Assembly (NCBI GenBank): GCA_008828725.1
Contig: MEHQ01003871.1
Span: 47,912-111,911, forward strand
Source: Saccharina japonica
Lineage: Eukaryota > Sar > Phaeophyceae > Laminariales > Laminariaceae
Direction: 5' to 3'
DNA: 64,000 nt
Below, in pieces: positions 21,669 through 34,151 of this stretch. The position numbers were made by a program, and so were the translations under genes. The first letter of the stretch is position 1. The number at the start of each line of letters is the position of its first letter. Under the pieces are notes generated by a model that made no database searches, was not told where the DNA came from, and saw only the letters and a list, made by a program, of their open reading frames with translations.

Positions 21669-24233
21669 GGCTGCTAGATTTACATATGCACATCAATATT
21701 TCGACAATGTAACCGAATACCCTACTATACTATTCTTGAGGAGAGTCGTCAAATAGTAAGGTTTGTTCCCTCGGTATGCTAGGTTGGAACCTTCCCTAGT
21801 TGTGGGTTAACTGATGCACCGTGTGAGGTTGAATGATATGGAGAGCAAGCTCGTCATGAGACGGGGTTGAATTGGATAGAACCAGGTATCAATGGATTCA
21901 GAAATAGACTTGGAGTTGATTGGGCGAGAGTAAGGCGGGCTCTTGTCCCCTATACCCTGGGACCCTCGAAAGTAATCGACACACGTACGTTTATACAATA
22001 TCTCAGGATATCGTCCGTTGAGACGAAGGCCATGTAGATGGATAGCACCTACAGAAATCAGACGTATCAGACATGTTCACGGCTACGACCAACGTCTATG
22101 TCCGACAGCTCCCTAGGCGCGGCACACTGTGCTAACAATAGCGTCTACGCCGTACTAGGTCCACAATCATACAACACCTAAATCCTCTCGTCGTGACGCT
22201 AAAACTAGTGGTTCATCCACTCCAAATACAGAAATTTAAAACCATCTACGTCCACACAGCTCCCTACCCGCCGTAAAAGCACCAAACTTATTCAACATGA
22301 GACTCGAACATAGTACAAATATCGTACGGACGACTGGCCGTACTCCAACGTCTTTCTTAGACTTACCACTGAATTTTCCCGACCAAACGGTCTTCAACCA
22401 CGTCTTTCCGATAATCAACACTCAACCTTCCCGATGAAACTGTCGTTAACTGTACGAAAGAGTATATACCATACATGGTACACACTATGTACCAGGTATG
22501 GTAGTACATACCATTATACCACACCGCATGAGTTATCAACCTCAATACTCTCGAAACAAAACCAACACAGTCCAAAATACCAAAATGGTAAAGGCACTGA
22601 TAATCAACATATAATAAATAGACGACCTCATCTTCCTACCCTCCAAGTATTATCATAGCCCCCGAAAGCCTCTCTCTTTCATGTAGGTGTCGTTCGTGAT
22701 GTACTGCGTACTACATCAGCGAAAAATTGAAAGAAGTTCTAAAACGTCAATAATCCCCCTTATGGAACATATCATGTGCCATCGATCTCCTCACTACGTG
22801 AGTGAACTTTATACAATGCTGTACAGACAGTTTGTTTAGTTTATTCATCCAATCAAAACGTACATACACAACATCACCGACTGTCCAGCGTCTACAAAAC
22901 ATATCAAAATCCCAAGCAGATACGTTCAGAATATTGTTTCCGTGAGGGGGCGGTGAGAACGCTGTGGAATAAGCCAACACCTCAAACCATTCCTGTCATT
23001 CCCACGGTATCCACATCTGTTGCAGGTTAGCTTGTACGCGTTGTCTCCGTGTTGCCCAATATTTCAACCTCCACCCCACCGACGGCACCAACACCTGTAA
23101 TTAAGCATGTATGCGTTATGTCTATTTCTCCAGAAAATCTACCACCAAACCACCCACGGTATCAACGTCTGCAGCTGTTAAGCATGTAAGCGTTGCCTCC
23201 AATTTTTCCGTCAAAAGTCAAACGTCAATAACAGGGCGGGATAACGGTGTGGTTCGTTGTCTACTACCTAGGTTCACGTTGCGCACTCCCATTATCTAAA
23301 TCACCGGACAGGGGGGGGCAGGGGTACACACCAAACCTCACCCGAAACAAATGCGTATTTTTGCGGTATTCCAGTTTAATACCCGCTTTAGCACTGTGCT
23401 GTTCATATTGTCCCTCAAAATATACAATAATACCAATTGCCCCTATGCATGATACTGCTTGCTTATTCACACCGGTATGCGTACGGTAAGGGCACCAGGA
23501 GGGGCGGGGGTGTACTCGATATTCAAACATGACCAACGTCGTATGAGCATGAGGGGGGGGGGGGGTGTACTCATGTTGTGCACGGCCGTCGTTATATGAC
23601 CATAGACCGTCGCATCCCTACAATGCCGGGACGAAGCATGTTGGGTAATCACCAACCAGGCAGACTTGCCTGCACCAAGCGCGAAGCGCCCTGAGGTACT
23701 GGGCGAGTCGCATGGAGAGTGAGCTGCGTATATGACAGTGTATCTCACACCCCCTGGAGCGAATTTCAAAGGGATTTTTCTCCATAACCAGGGGGGCACA
23801 GACAACAATAAAGGCGGCTTTCGGAGCATCTCGTCGAGATCTTTGCATAGACGGGTCGCTCGGGGTTAGCGTTGACACTCGTCCGAGGGGGTGTGGTATA
23901 CAGTGTCATATACGGTAAGAACCGCCTCTGAGGCGGACTTGCATATGAACGACAGCCTCCAATGAATTGATTTAATTTCTGGTGTGGCCACTTCCAGAGA
24001 CAGAAATGGGTATTACTATGTATCTGCCTCATGGACGCCTCACCTTATCACACTACGTGATACAATCATTACCCTTGTGCGGAATTGAGCTTATCAACCA
24101 CGCACAAATGATTTAACCAGACCGCCAGCCTGGGTGACCGCCAAAAAAAACCAAAAACACGGTACCCTGGATGTCTAGCTCACGCCGTGAGAGGCATGCT
24201 TTACAGCGCCGTCGCCAAGAGACGCCAACCGAA
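21669..24233 (+). other. Intron/intergenic sequence, no gene recognised
   Basis: No coding family is seen on either strand. A strong stem-loop lies at 22467-22503 (16-bp arms, 15 matching, 5-nt loop). A poly-G run lies at about 23553-23566. Segments around 21900-22140 and 25830-26040 share scattered blocks (cttgtcccctatacc type; ctatgtccgacag type), suggesting an old duplication. Confidence 0.4.
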
Positions 24234-24316
24234 CCTATAAATATATAACATATTTATAGGGGGGGGCGGTAAAAGCAAGGAACAACCATTAATTCGAAGA
24301 CAAAAATCGAATTAAT
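24234..24316. repeat. Pair of adjacent short perfect palindromes
   Basis: cctataaatat (24234-24244) pairs perfectly with atatttatagg (24250-24260) over a 5-nt loop. attaattcga (24288-24297) pairs perfectly with tcgaattaat (24307-24316) over a 9-nt loop. A run of G follows the first. They may be remnants of a small element or structured RNA. Nothing else marks their role. Confidence 0.5.
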
Positions 24317-24712
24317 CGTGACAGTAAACCAGAAAGAGAATGCCAATGGAGGGGATACTAACTGAAAACGCACCTACACATAATCAACAAAACAGCATCC
24401 GTATACATACCAAGAACTCGTGAAAGCGAGATGATAGTAACTCGACGACCAAGTGCCTACGAGTGATGATCTGCCGTCGAAAACGACTTAACTCCTGTTG
24501 CTTTGCGATGTGGATACACTCCCAAAGCTGGTGGAACGATGGTCTGGTCTTTCTCTGGCGCTCGCGCTCTCGTTTGGCTGATTCTCTTCCTTCTCCTGTG
24601 CTCCTGCACATCCCCACGCATTCCCTCCCATTCTGCTTCATCTCCTCCTCTTATATTGTTTCCGCCAATGTCCGACCACTTTGCACGCCATTGGCTTGAC
24701 TGTTAACACTGT

Positions 24713-25261
24713 CTATTGTGACCCGATACGAGGACGTCCCATGCGTACCCGATAAAGACCCAATCGGCGATGCCCGGGGCACGTTGGGTTGGGGCCATCG
24801 TCGTCGTCTGGCCATGCTGATGGCTGTTGCGCAAACTGCTGTACGTGTTTCTCCTGCACACTCATCTCCAACTTGTGCTCCTCCTGTTCTGTATGCTCCT
24901 CTGGTTCCTCCATCACTATATTGTGTTCCATGTACTTGCCCGACCCCACCTCCATGACTGTGCTACCTGTTAACGGTTCATCCCTATTATCCCCGATCTC
25001 TGGTGCCGAATCACTACATATTTGCGCGAGTAAGAATTTGCGCGAGTATGTCAGGCGGTGATGTGGCGCGGCTCTAATGCTGGGCCTGCTCTGTTTGTTT
25101 CCCAGGTTTTGACGCTTGTTCTTGTTCGCGCGTGTGGGGGACGATGAACGTCTCTCGTGGCTTGAAGTACTCACAATACTCCTGGATTCCCTTATGTACG
25201 TGATCTGTGTAGTCACATTGCGACTGAATAGTCGGCATGGAAGACGGTGCCAGTAGTACAA
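24713..25261 (-). CDS. Unrecognised open frame, possibly a gene or transposon relic
   Basis: 182 codons, minus strand. The N-terminal half is basic (TRANKNKRQNLGNKQSR). The middle is acidic and probably coiled-coil (EEPEEHTEQEEHKLEMSVQE), followed by a Gln patch and PDDDDGPNPTC. A second minus-strand frame overlaps its start (25286-25074). I recognise no domain. It may be a degenerate transposon gag-type frame, an exon, or chance. Confidence 0.2.
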   Translation of the reverse strand: MYYWHRLPCRLFSRNVTTQITYIRESRSIVSTSSHERRSSSPTRANKNKRQNLGNKQSRPSIRAAPHHRLTYSRKFLLAQICSDSAPEIGDNRDEPLTGSTVMEVGSGKYMEHNIVMEEPEEHTEQEEHKLEMSVQEKHVQQFAQQPSAWPDDDDGPNPTCPGHRRLGLYRVRMGRPRIGSQ

Positions 25262-26280
25262 ACGATCTTGCGGCTATAATCCTCACCTCAGCCAGGCTCG
25301 CTAAATTTCATCAAATACCTTCGCACACCTTTTGTTTCAGCAGCCTAAAATAACTGACCTACTCATTTTGTTCGGTACTACTGTAAACGTGGCCGGTTCT
25401 TAAAGTCCCTGGGGGAGTACTTGTTCTAGTCCATGCAATGGATCAGCGGTGGATGACTTGTCGCTGCACCAAAAACAATAGTTTTGCTGGGCTTGCACTG
25501 TTATCCTTTCTCTCTATTTCCTCTTGTGCGCGGGTTGCGGTTTCTTGTTTCTCGGCTGCTGTCACTGCCTTGTTCACACCTCGCTGTTGTACTTATGTGA
25601 CTTAGCCTTGGATTGGCCGTTGTTAACCTTCGATGGGAAGCGTCGCGAAGGACGATATGTCCCTGGCCCCCCCTACACCCGAGCTACCGTGACATACATT
25701 TCAAGACGCGAGCGGTATGAGTCAACGCGTGCACTGAGGGCAGATGTATGATATACTGGCCATGCTTGCCATTAGGCGGGGTGGAAGAAGACAGAACGTT
25801 ACGTCAATTATTGTGGTCCTACAATATCAGTTGATGAAAGGGGAGAAAATGAGTCTCTTATCCCCTATATGCCCTGGGAATTTCGAAACCAATGATAGCA
25901 TGTATTGTTAAGCACCCCATTAAGGGATCATCGATATCACCGCAACCTCCGGAAATTGCAGCTATACGTATTAAGTATATCCGACACTTGTAAGGCTACG
26001 ATCAAAGGCTATGCCCGACACCTCGTAACTGCATTCTAACATTTACCAACCCATGCGGCATTTACATACCCCCAACACACTGCACAAAACGAAACCTCAC
26101 CCCTGCGAAACGGATAGTTGGCTTGCGCGACAGGGGAAATTGGTACTCTTAGAATTATGATGGACACAGGCTGCACTGATGTTGTGTACTAATAGCAACG
26201 ACTTATAGTTAACATATAACATACCATAGTATTACGGGGGTAATACGTAGTAGAATGTTAGAGCAGTATTTGTTAACCCA

Positions 26281-26410
26281 ACGCATCTGCAGCAGCGAGT
26301 GACAGCAGCGAGAGGCAGCAGCATCACTACCACCGTCTCCACACCGGCAGCAGCAGTAGCATCACCACCACCGTCTGCACCACCATCAGCAGCAGCATAA
26401 GCCACCACTG
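26281..26410. repeat. CAG/CACCAC compound microsatellite
   Basis: Impure cagcag and atcaccaccacc repeats in two related halves (26291-26345 and 26346-26400), each with accaccgtctcc or accaccgtctgc. No frame is called through it. Confidence 0.75.
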
Positions 26411-29035
26411 GCAGCAGGACACATGCCTCTCACACTCCGTAGGGAATAGGTGTCGCTGTGTGTAATGTAGTTTACTATACGCTAATCAAACTAACCCGGT
26501 GTATATAGCAAATGAAATACGAACGTTATCAGGTTATCCGAGGTACATTGGGCATCACTTCTAAACCATCGGCTGCATGCTTTTCCTCACGAGGTAAACC
26601 ATGGGCACCAGCGGAGCGGAGTAATATGGGGACGACTTATGTGGTAACTGATAGGTATTGCCGTGTGTCGTGTGACGTGGTGAGTTGTGGGTGATTTGCG
26701 CAATCGGACCTAGAGCGTCGTAATCCACTAACCACCTTGAGTACTTTTCGTCGACTCCGATCATTCCTTCGACCTGATCGGCATCACGCCGCTACGTACC
26801 GCCCCACGAGTCCGTGCCACTACCTGCCGACGGGGTTGGCACTCTTCCCAAGGCGACCCAACATACATGCAGCTGTTAACCATCTTGTGTCGTGAGCACG
26901 CGTCGATGGTCCTACGCCTTGTCTCACAAATCTATCAGATTTTTCCCGAAGCCGAATATGAACATTAATCCCAACTGAACGAAATGGAAAAGCCCAAACT
27001 TGATAATTTAAAGTTGTATTCTGGTGGATCTTCAATATTATTCATCGGGTGACAGGCGATGGGAGATATACCACTCTAGCCGAGAGCCCTCGATACACTC
27101 TTCACCCGAGTACCGCGAAATGGCCGACAGATTTATCTCCCTATTTAAATTCGATATCCAGCACGGACGCATCCCAATGGATGGATTTCACGTCGCGATA
27201 TTTATACGCAATCTGTCATTGTCGGCGCATAGTTACAAGCAGATCGAGATAACCAACAACACTTGACCTTCGCCAGATTGGGTTTCAGTGCCAAAGATGA
27301 TCGTATAGGAAGAGTGTTTTTTCAAGTTTCATACTTTGAGCATTGGCTATACTCCTACTTCATACTTGCTTCGTAAGTTAGGGACATGTGCCGCCCAGTA
27401 CTGTCTGTCACGGCAGCCAAGGACTCGGTGGGAAGGCAACTTGACACCACACGATCATCGCATCACATCGTGCAGACAAGGACACACCGAATCCATCGCA
27501 ATGCTGACGAATGGGCTGGAAATTCCGATAAACTCACCGATACACCGGCCCCTAGGGGTTGCGTTTTGGTTTCGTTTATTTTAAAGTTCCAAGAGTACCG
27601 CCGAAATGTACAGACGGTTTGGTAGATGAACCGAAACTATATGGCCGAAGCTTGTTTCGTGTCGATTCACAAAGGTGATCATTATCATACATTTCTTTGA
27701 GACAATTTAATTATATCAAGAGTGCCGGCGTGGCTGGCTGTCTCCTGTACCACAATGTCTAAAAGCAATAGACTGTATAATGCTTTGGCAGCGTCTAGAC
27801 TTGAGTGTCGTCTTGTGCGACAAGCTGGGACTTCCCTGATATACCTCACACTATGTTATGTCGCTGCAGGTATTACTTTGCAGGCTATTTTTCCGGAGTC
27901 CATAAATACCCACGTTCGTCCATGGAAAGACACGTGCAAAACGCCGTTCCAGGCAATTGGAAATATTGTCACTACACTGAAACATATACAACCCGGGAAA
28001 GGGGATGTAGAAGACACACAACCTAATGCGTATAGGTCCTTACATGTAGGCATGCTTAGACTAGCCCTGGACAGACTCCTGAAACATGCGTGCCTTGATC
28101 CTAGGTTTCGCTTCCATGTTTTCAAATAAAACTTCAGAACAGACAGACACGCCTACATTACAGTTTCCGCCTTCGAAACAAATTGGCGCTAGACCAGAGC
28201 TCCACAACCAGGTGATGTATAAAAGACAACGTCTCCCACACAGTGCAAACATTTTAACCCCTGAAAACAAAATGTGTGACATCAGTATGAGAGGTACCTT
28301 GGGTCGCTCAAAAGGTTTAAGGTATGTGTATGCCACTGGACTCTAGTTTGTACTGCAGGTCACTCATCTTGACCGCATCTACTGGTACTTATACATATTG
28401 ACTGCGTATATGCTCCCAATAGTACTCTCGACTGAAACAAACAAACTAATGCTACTCCGACCAATAAGGAGATTTATTGAAGGTACAAGACACATACTTA
28501 GCTAGTAGAAATAAACACAAACACCGAGAAAATCGAATCTTGGTGAGTGGGAAATGCGGAGGGGAGGGGACTGTTCTTATCCTCGCCTTGTTCTGTGTTT
28601 GCGAACTACGTGAGTGATAAAGTGCCGGGGGTAAACATAAACACGCGTGGTATAAGCCACAGTAGTAGTGGGAGTGTAAATAAAGTGGCGTGCTTTCGGC
28701 CCACACTGATATATTATTGTACCCGTATATTGATTTGGTTTTTACCCTCGAAGGACGCGTTTTAGCAACTTCATATTATTTCAAGACAGTATTAAATTAT
28801 AACAAAAGCGGGAGACGATATAAAAGGCGATTGCGTGTGAGCATATGTCACATTTACATCTTGTATTGTTGCTACTTGCTCTGAATTTCTGTACCTGGCG
28901 ATACCAACGTCCTCGTACTATGATTTCGGCATACGATGTTGGAAATTAAAGCCGCCCACTCGGTGATACGTTGACATTCGTCATGTCGTTCCCCGATTCT
29001 GCTGCGTCTTGTACTTTGAACGTATCTACTGGCAG
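26411..29035 (+). other. Intron sequence, no gene recognised
   Basis: This is the last part of the 8.4 kb interval between exons 5 and 6. The longest open frame is 135 codons (27722-28129, plus). Its composition looks ordinary and it begins LAVSCTTMSKSN, but it matches no family I know and lacks a clear splice context. It could be an undetected exon or chance. Confidence 0.35.
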
Positions 29036-29116
29036 GTGGTTTGTTTATCTCCAGCTCTGTACTCAACATGAATGGCAGCATTGGATACATGAACAACTTG
29101 GCCCATGTTACCGGAG
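29036..29116 (+). CDS. Beta-helix repeat exon 6
   Basis: An 81-nt exon reading GLFISSSVLNMNGS then IGYMNNLAHVTGG, acceptor ctggcag, donor gtgag. NNSA is NNLA here. The ~45 bases before the acceptor (cccgattctgctgcg onwards) resemble the same position upstream of exons 1-4, so an old common intron end is still visible. The next intron is 1,075 nt, close to the unit length of exons 1-4. Confidence 0.72.
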
Positions 29117-30191
29117 GTGAGAAACGCCACGACATTGAAAGTGATTTAGTAGATTCAGCGACTGCACTGGCAATCATATTTTCATGTAGAGTAACTGAAA
29201 CGTTGAAGTGATCATAAAGTCCACATATAGCAGCAGTTAAACGTTCACGCACCGAGGGTTGCGATGGCTTGTTGCACCAAACACACGGTAAGGACAACTT
29301 TGCTAAACAATCACAAGCCGGTGCGTAAAAGTCAATATTTGGAGACAACATACGTTAGTGGTAATCAGTCCGTAGATGCGTACGGTATTAACGTTGTTAG
29401 TTTGTATGTGCCCAACTACACTGTGCAGCCGTCTCCACAGCGGAGAGTCCAATGGAGCACCCAACACCCCGCCAATTGGTTGTCTTACGGATTCGTCCCA
29501 ACAGTAACTTTCGAAAATTTGGATTTTGCTCCGAACCTCTGCTGACATCCGTTAGTGCAACTCTCAGAACACGCTTAAAATCGTTTGTCACGGTACTGCT
29601 GACGAGCTTGCGAACGCCCGCTTTACGATCGTTGTGTTTCTTGTCGTCAAGGGCCTTTTCCTCACAATTCGCAGCATACAGTTATAGTGAATGCTCGCCA
29701 ACATTCCCCGCTCATTTGTGCTACAGATCCACGAAAACACTTACCGCTACTCGAAACAACCCCACAGGCCGTATAGCGATATTATTAAACCGGGTGTTCC
29801 GATCATCATCCGCGTGTCATACGAACACCAGTATGGATTTTTCGCATGGCCTATTATTACTGCACATTTTCGATAAACATTCAAAGCTTCCATTCTGGCT
29901 CCAAACTAAGACAATGGCTTCACCGTAGTATAGTATGAGGAGCTGAAATAAGAACAAAACGACGTGATGACATCAGTGTAATAAACACCATCCACCTTTA
30001 AGCAAAACACAATTGTTCAATCGGCTAACACCGTAATCATACTATCGGTTGCACGAAATTTCATGTATTTGGTTACCAGGCCCTACGCATAGTATGCCAC
30101 CGTAGAGGGTATTTGCGTTAGCCAGTGGCCGTAGGACACCTGCAGCGTGTCACACACACATTCCGCCGCCGGCTCTAATGATGTGCCCCAG

Positions 30192-30272
30192 GTGGAATGT
30201 ACGTGGAGGTCTCTGATGTATACATGGAAGGCGTCATCGATTTTGCCAACAATATGGCCGGCGGCGATGGAG
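30192..30272 (+). CDS. Beta-helix repeat exon 7
   Basis: An 81-nt exon reading GMYVEVSDVYMEGV then IDFANNMAGGDGG, acceptor tgccccag, donor gtgag. The GS of most rungs is GV here and the exon is more acidic than its neighbours. The following 12.9 kb interval contains Gypsy 3 and foldback element B. Without them it would be about 4.1 kb. Confidence 0.72.
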
Positions 30273-31634
30273 GTGAGGAATGTTACGGCATACCAGGTAT
30301 GGTGCATCGTATAAGGCGTAAATCGACACCGACGCTGACATCACCCATGCGGGAAGCGTCGAGGGTCAACAAATTTCGCTTTCGATAAACAGCATCATAC
30401 AGCGAAACGTCTACATCCTCATGACTATTGAATGCTCGTGCATGTAATCTGTTGAGGTGGAGACCTCTCGACCCCTGGAACGTTACCTGTTGAATATACC
30501 CTTCATAGGTTTATGCGTGCATCGGGTTGTGTCATGTGGCCGGGGATCTCGGCGAGGTATACATTCAGGTAGACTTGCCTCAAACAATTAATGTTCTTCA
30601 CACCTATATCTCAGTATTCCACTGAGTACCAATAACGGTGAATTGCATTATGTGTTCGCATATTTCACTGAGCTTGCAAAACAATATCGGTAGGGTGCAG
30701 ACCCTAACGTCTGAATAACAGTCACACCCGTGATTCTAGATGTCGTCGCGAACAACAAAGTTGGTCGCAGCGATACACATTATGCATCAACTGGCAGTCA
30801 TGTTATTCAATGTGGAGGGCGTTTGAATATAAGTCGCAATATATCGGGCTGACCCTCAGACATATCTTGCATCAACACTGTGTAGTGTGGGAGTATTTGC
30901 AAAGTGTTTTACCAGTTGTTGGTACTCGACTCTTGCAATGACAAAGCTGCTGCATGTCCAGTTGCCAACTATGTTCGTATTTCCCGCCTCGCATCAATTT
31001 CCAGTTGTGTAAAGCGATGCTCGAAGTACCTATAACGCTGATTCTTCCTCGAATGCCCAGCAGCGCACACCAAGAAAATAGACGGGTCTCTGGGATTTGA
31101 GATAACTATACAGGGAGGTTTACAGCAGTGGAAATGCTCTACACGATATAGTGTAACGAGGAGCATTGCCAATGTACCTGTTTGTGTAGGAGATAAACTT
31201 CCGTTGGACACTATTTGCGGTTGTACGTGCTTAGGAAGCAAGCACCGCGGAATATTAAAAAGGGGATTCAGCGTGTGTACCAGCACGTAGCTGGTGTTTA
31301 CGCTGTAGGATCGCTTGCTGATGACCAGGCAAGACACAGCCTAAAATTGAGGTACGCACGAAGATCACGGTCAAGCGAGCTTGTACGAGAAGCTTCAAGT
31401 AGAAGAGAAGACAAGACGAATAAGGTGACCCCAGGTCGCTGTTGATTATGTCCAGAGCACAGTCCTCGTGAAGAGCATGTTGCTGTAGGATAGACCTGAA
31501 GAGAAGTGACAAGAGTGCACGAGCAAACGCTCGTATTTTTCTGACGATCTTGATGGTCGCAAACAGTAACATGCACTACGATCTTGGATCGCAAACATCA
31601 ACATGCCCTTCCCAAAATACCTTGCATCATATAT
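30273..31634 (+). other. Intron sequence between exon 7 and Gypsy 3
   Basis: No gene is recognised. One stretch at about 31057-31116 reads KIDGSLGFEI and then QGG before a gtttac site. It resembles a beta-helix rung but is three codons short with no good acceptor. I treat it as possible decay or coincidence and not as an exon. Confidence 0.35.
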
Positions 31635-31986
31635 TGAGTCACAGGTTGTTGCTACATTGTCAGTTGGCGATATCTGTCATGCAAGATCGATCAGAAGATG
31701 TTCCTCCATTGTCGTGGATATTGGATATTGTACTAAAAGTGGGCAGAGGTCTCCGTAGATCTGACGGTAGTTGAGGCGGGGAATTACCCGGCCTAGTCAC
31801 CAAGTAATTACTTGTGACAGCTGTCGTGACTCTTGATATGATATGAGCTTGTTTCTTGCCTCATGTCACTTCTGCTTGGCTTGCCGTGCCGAGCATCACC
31901 GATACCTGGCGTGTACTACACGCTACAAAGCCAAGAAAGAGAAGCTTGCTGCAGACACAAGTCGAACCTAAGACACTAGAGTCCCA
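31635..31986 (+). repeat. Gypsy 3 5' LTR
   Basis: Starts TGAGTCACAGG and ends in CCCA. It matches 38626-38984 along its whole length apart from a 6-bp indel (gtgcat present only in the 3' copy) and a few substitutions, so the insertion is fairly young. The exact 3' boundary is uncertain by up to four bases, because both copies continue tatt. Confidence 0.9.
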
Positions 31987-31989
31987 TAT

Positions 31990-32005
31990 TGGCGTCGACT
32001 GAGGC
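31990..32005 (+). promoter_or_regulatory. Candidate primer-binding site, Gypsy 3
   Basis: TGGCGTCGACTGAGGC begins three bases after the LTR end and would pair with a tRNA 3' end in ...GACGCCA. The position fits a primer-binding site. The tRNA is not identified. It differs from the site used by Gypsy 1 and 2. Confidence 0.55.
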
Positions 32006-32049
32006 TTGCGCCTGCAGGAAGTTTTCTGATTTCAGAGTTTTCATCGCCG

Positions 32050-33744
32050 ATGGCGAAAAAGAAAAATGCTGCGGCAAAACCCGCCGCACAGCCCGAGCCC
32101 GAGCTCGAGCCATCCGCACCGCTGGTTGATTTTGGGACACCGCATTCTTCTGATGAGGAAGAAGCAACCGAGTCCACCAGTACCCCCAAGCGTGATGCAC
32201 CATCGTCGCCTCACGTCGACCAGGAGTCGTCTTCCAGGTCATCCTCTTCCTCCTCGTCGTCGAGCGAGGAAGCGTCGTCCCACCAGGGTGAATCCTCCGT
32301 AGAGATGACCCCGAGCGAACTTGCCATCCTTCTCTGGTTAGAGGAGACAAAGGCAAACATTCGAACGATTCGACAGAACCGCCCGCAGGCACCGTTGTCT
32401 GCAGGCTCTGCAGCAGTGGCGCTAAGGATCAGCCACCACGACGCAGCCCTGGTACACGAAGCAGCCATGGCGAGCGAGGTGGGTCCTGTGTCGTCGACAG
32501 CGGTAGAGAACTCAGGGTCGTCGAGTATTTCCACCGCAGCCGGTTCTGTTTCGGCATCATCGTTGCCACTGGTCGACCAAACCGTGTGGACCACGTCTGC
32601 ATCAGCAGCCCGTGCTGCTGTACAGAGCGTAGGAGGTACGCAACCACCGTCTGCGAACCCTGCGAACCCCCTGCTGCCGTCAGCAAACCGTACCATTCCG
32701 TCGTCGGATTCCCTCGTGGCTCGCCCCTTGCCTGCGGAAGTTGCAGCCGTTGCCTTCACGGCTGCTGACTTGCGTGGGGTACCTCGTTTGACCGGGTCGG
32801 TTGACCAAAACGTTCCGGATATTTTGAGTCATTTCAGGGTCATCGTTGGCCTCAAAGCGAAGAGAGTTCGCCCAAATGATGATAATTTCGGTGACATGGT
32901 TGCTCTCGAACACATAGCGTTGTTGGGCGAGGGACACTGTCTGACGCTGATACAGCAACTGGTGACTGGGCAAATAGACACCAGTAAGGCAACGGCATCG
33001 TCTGAGCCAGACACGCCGGGGTCATTCACGCCACCCTCCACCTGGCATGAAATGACTCAGGCACTGCTTGACCTCCTCATGCCGGCGAATTCTATTGACG
33101 AATGCGCGAGGCAGATCGAGATCTTCAACCAGAATGGCGCTGAGACTGCTTCGGCGTACGCCATGCGATTTCGCACAATCCTGTCGCAGTTCCAAACTGC
33201 CGTCGACCGTGTCGACGACAATCGCACAACGTGGAATGCGATGACGGTTGCTTTGTGGCAACAAGGATTGAAACCCAGCGTTCGTTGCTTGCAGCTGACG
33301 GATAAACCGGCCACCTCTTTGAAAGAGGCAATCGACCGGGCTCGCAGGCACGAAGCCTCTGGTCTGGCCGGGGGGCACGTCAGCGCCCTCTACCACCAAG
33401 TGCCTCACCGTGGGCTTGATGGTTTTCCACCGCTCCCTCCTGCCCAGAAACGTTCAACTGGGGCACGAGGAAAGGGGAGCGGCGGAAGTGGCAGCGGGCC
33501 GCAAGGCAAGCGAGCCAAGGGTCGCTCGTCGTCGAGCAACCGCTCGCCGCCTGTCAACCAGCCGGACAGGGTGTGCACGCACCCGACCTGCTTGAGCAAA
33601 AAGGGGCATACCATCGACCAGTGCTGGACGCGCAACCGCGAGGAGCGCGAGGCCGGAAATGGAGCTTCCTCGGCAGGTGGAAAGGGCAAGAAGAAGAAGA
33701 AGAAGAGGACACCGAGCTCGGAGGACGACGACGACTCCGAGTAG
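32050..33744 (+). CDS. Gag polyprotein, Gypsy 3
   Basis: An intact frame of 564 codons. Residues 1-240 are low-complexity, Ser/Pro/Ala and acid-rich. Residues ~250-440 look like a retrotransposon capsid (SHFRVIVGLKAK; MPANSIDECARQIEIFNQNG; SAYAMRFRTILSQF; SLKEAIDRARRHE). A basic Gly/Ser linker leads to a zinc knuckle with C509, C514, H520 and C525, spaced C-x4-C-x5-H-x4-C. That is wider than the usual C-x2-C-x4-H-x4-C. The C-terminus is Lys-rich then acidic (KKKKKKRT, EDDDDSE). It packages element RNA into particles. The start is the first Met after the LTR leader. Confidence 0.85.
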   Translation: MAKKKNAAAKPAAQPEPELEPSAPLVDFGTPHSSDEEEATESTSTPKRDAPSSPHVDQESSSRSSSSSSSSSEEASSHQGESSVEMTPSELAILLWLEETKANIRTIRQNRPQAPLSAGSAAVALRISHHDAALVHEAAMASEVGPVSSTAVENSGSSSISTAAGSVSASSLPLVDQTVWTTSASAARAAVQSVGGTQPPSANPANPLLPSANRTIPSSDSLVARPLPAEVAAVAFTAADLRGVPRLTGSVDQNVPDILSHFRVIVGLKAKRVRPNDDNFGDMVALEHIALLGEGHCLTLIQQLVTGQIDTSKATASSEPDTPGSFTPPSTWHEMTQALLDLLMPANSIDECARQIEIFNQNGAETASAYAMRFRTILSQFQTAVDRVDDNRTTWNAMTVALWQQGLKPSVRCLQLTDKPATSLKEAIDRARRHEASGLAGGHVSALYHQVPHRGLDGFPPLPPAQKRSTGARGKGSGGSGSGPQGKRAKGRSSSSNRSPPVNQPDRVCTHPTCLSKKGHTIDQCWTRNREEREAGNGASSAGGKGKKKKKKRTPSSEDDDDSE

Positions 33745-34151
33745 GGGCGCCCAGGTGTTGTGTCCGTAGCACTTGGGAGTTGCGAGTCTGCTGTTACCGT
33801 TGAGAGCAGTAGGAAGGGCGTAAAGAGATCTAAAAAATTTCTTGCGTCGCTTGTATGTCCCATAGAGAGTACGAGTAGCAAGTTGCCGGTAGGTCGTAAG
33901 ATACCGAGTTGTAGCATGAATTTTTCAGTGCAGCACCCCGTGGTTGCTGTGAGTTCGTCCGATACGCATGATATGATTACCGCTAACAGTCTGTCGTCTG
34001 CACCTCGTCGTGGGCAGAAGAGAGACACCACTAGTAGTATTGCTGTTCCAGTAGACTCAGGATCGAAACGTCGTACGGTTTTGAGAAGTACAGCAGTAGA
34101 AAGGGGAGGTCATCTTGATAATAATGAAGAAAACAAATCGCACATAAAACC
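33745..34151 (+). pseudogene. Protease/RT deletion junction, Gypsy 3
   Basis: Between gag and the YMDD motif there are only ~400 bp, too short for a protease plus RT fingers and palm. One frame contains AVPVDSGSK, which might be the retropepsin active-site Asp-Ser-Gly, but no flanking protease pattern is convincing. An internal deletion is inferred. Confidence 0.5.

Noticed and set aside
31057..31116. KIDGSLGFEI...QGG frame before a gtttac site, similar to a beta-helix rung
   Set aside because: It is three codons shorter than the constant 27-residue rung, has no good acceptor at the right distance and lacks the NN ladder.
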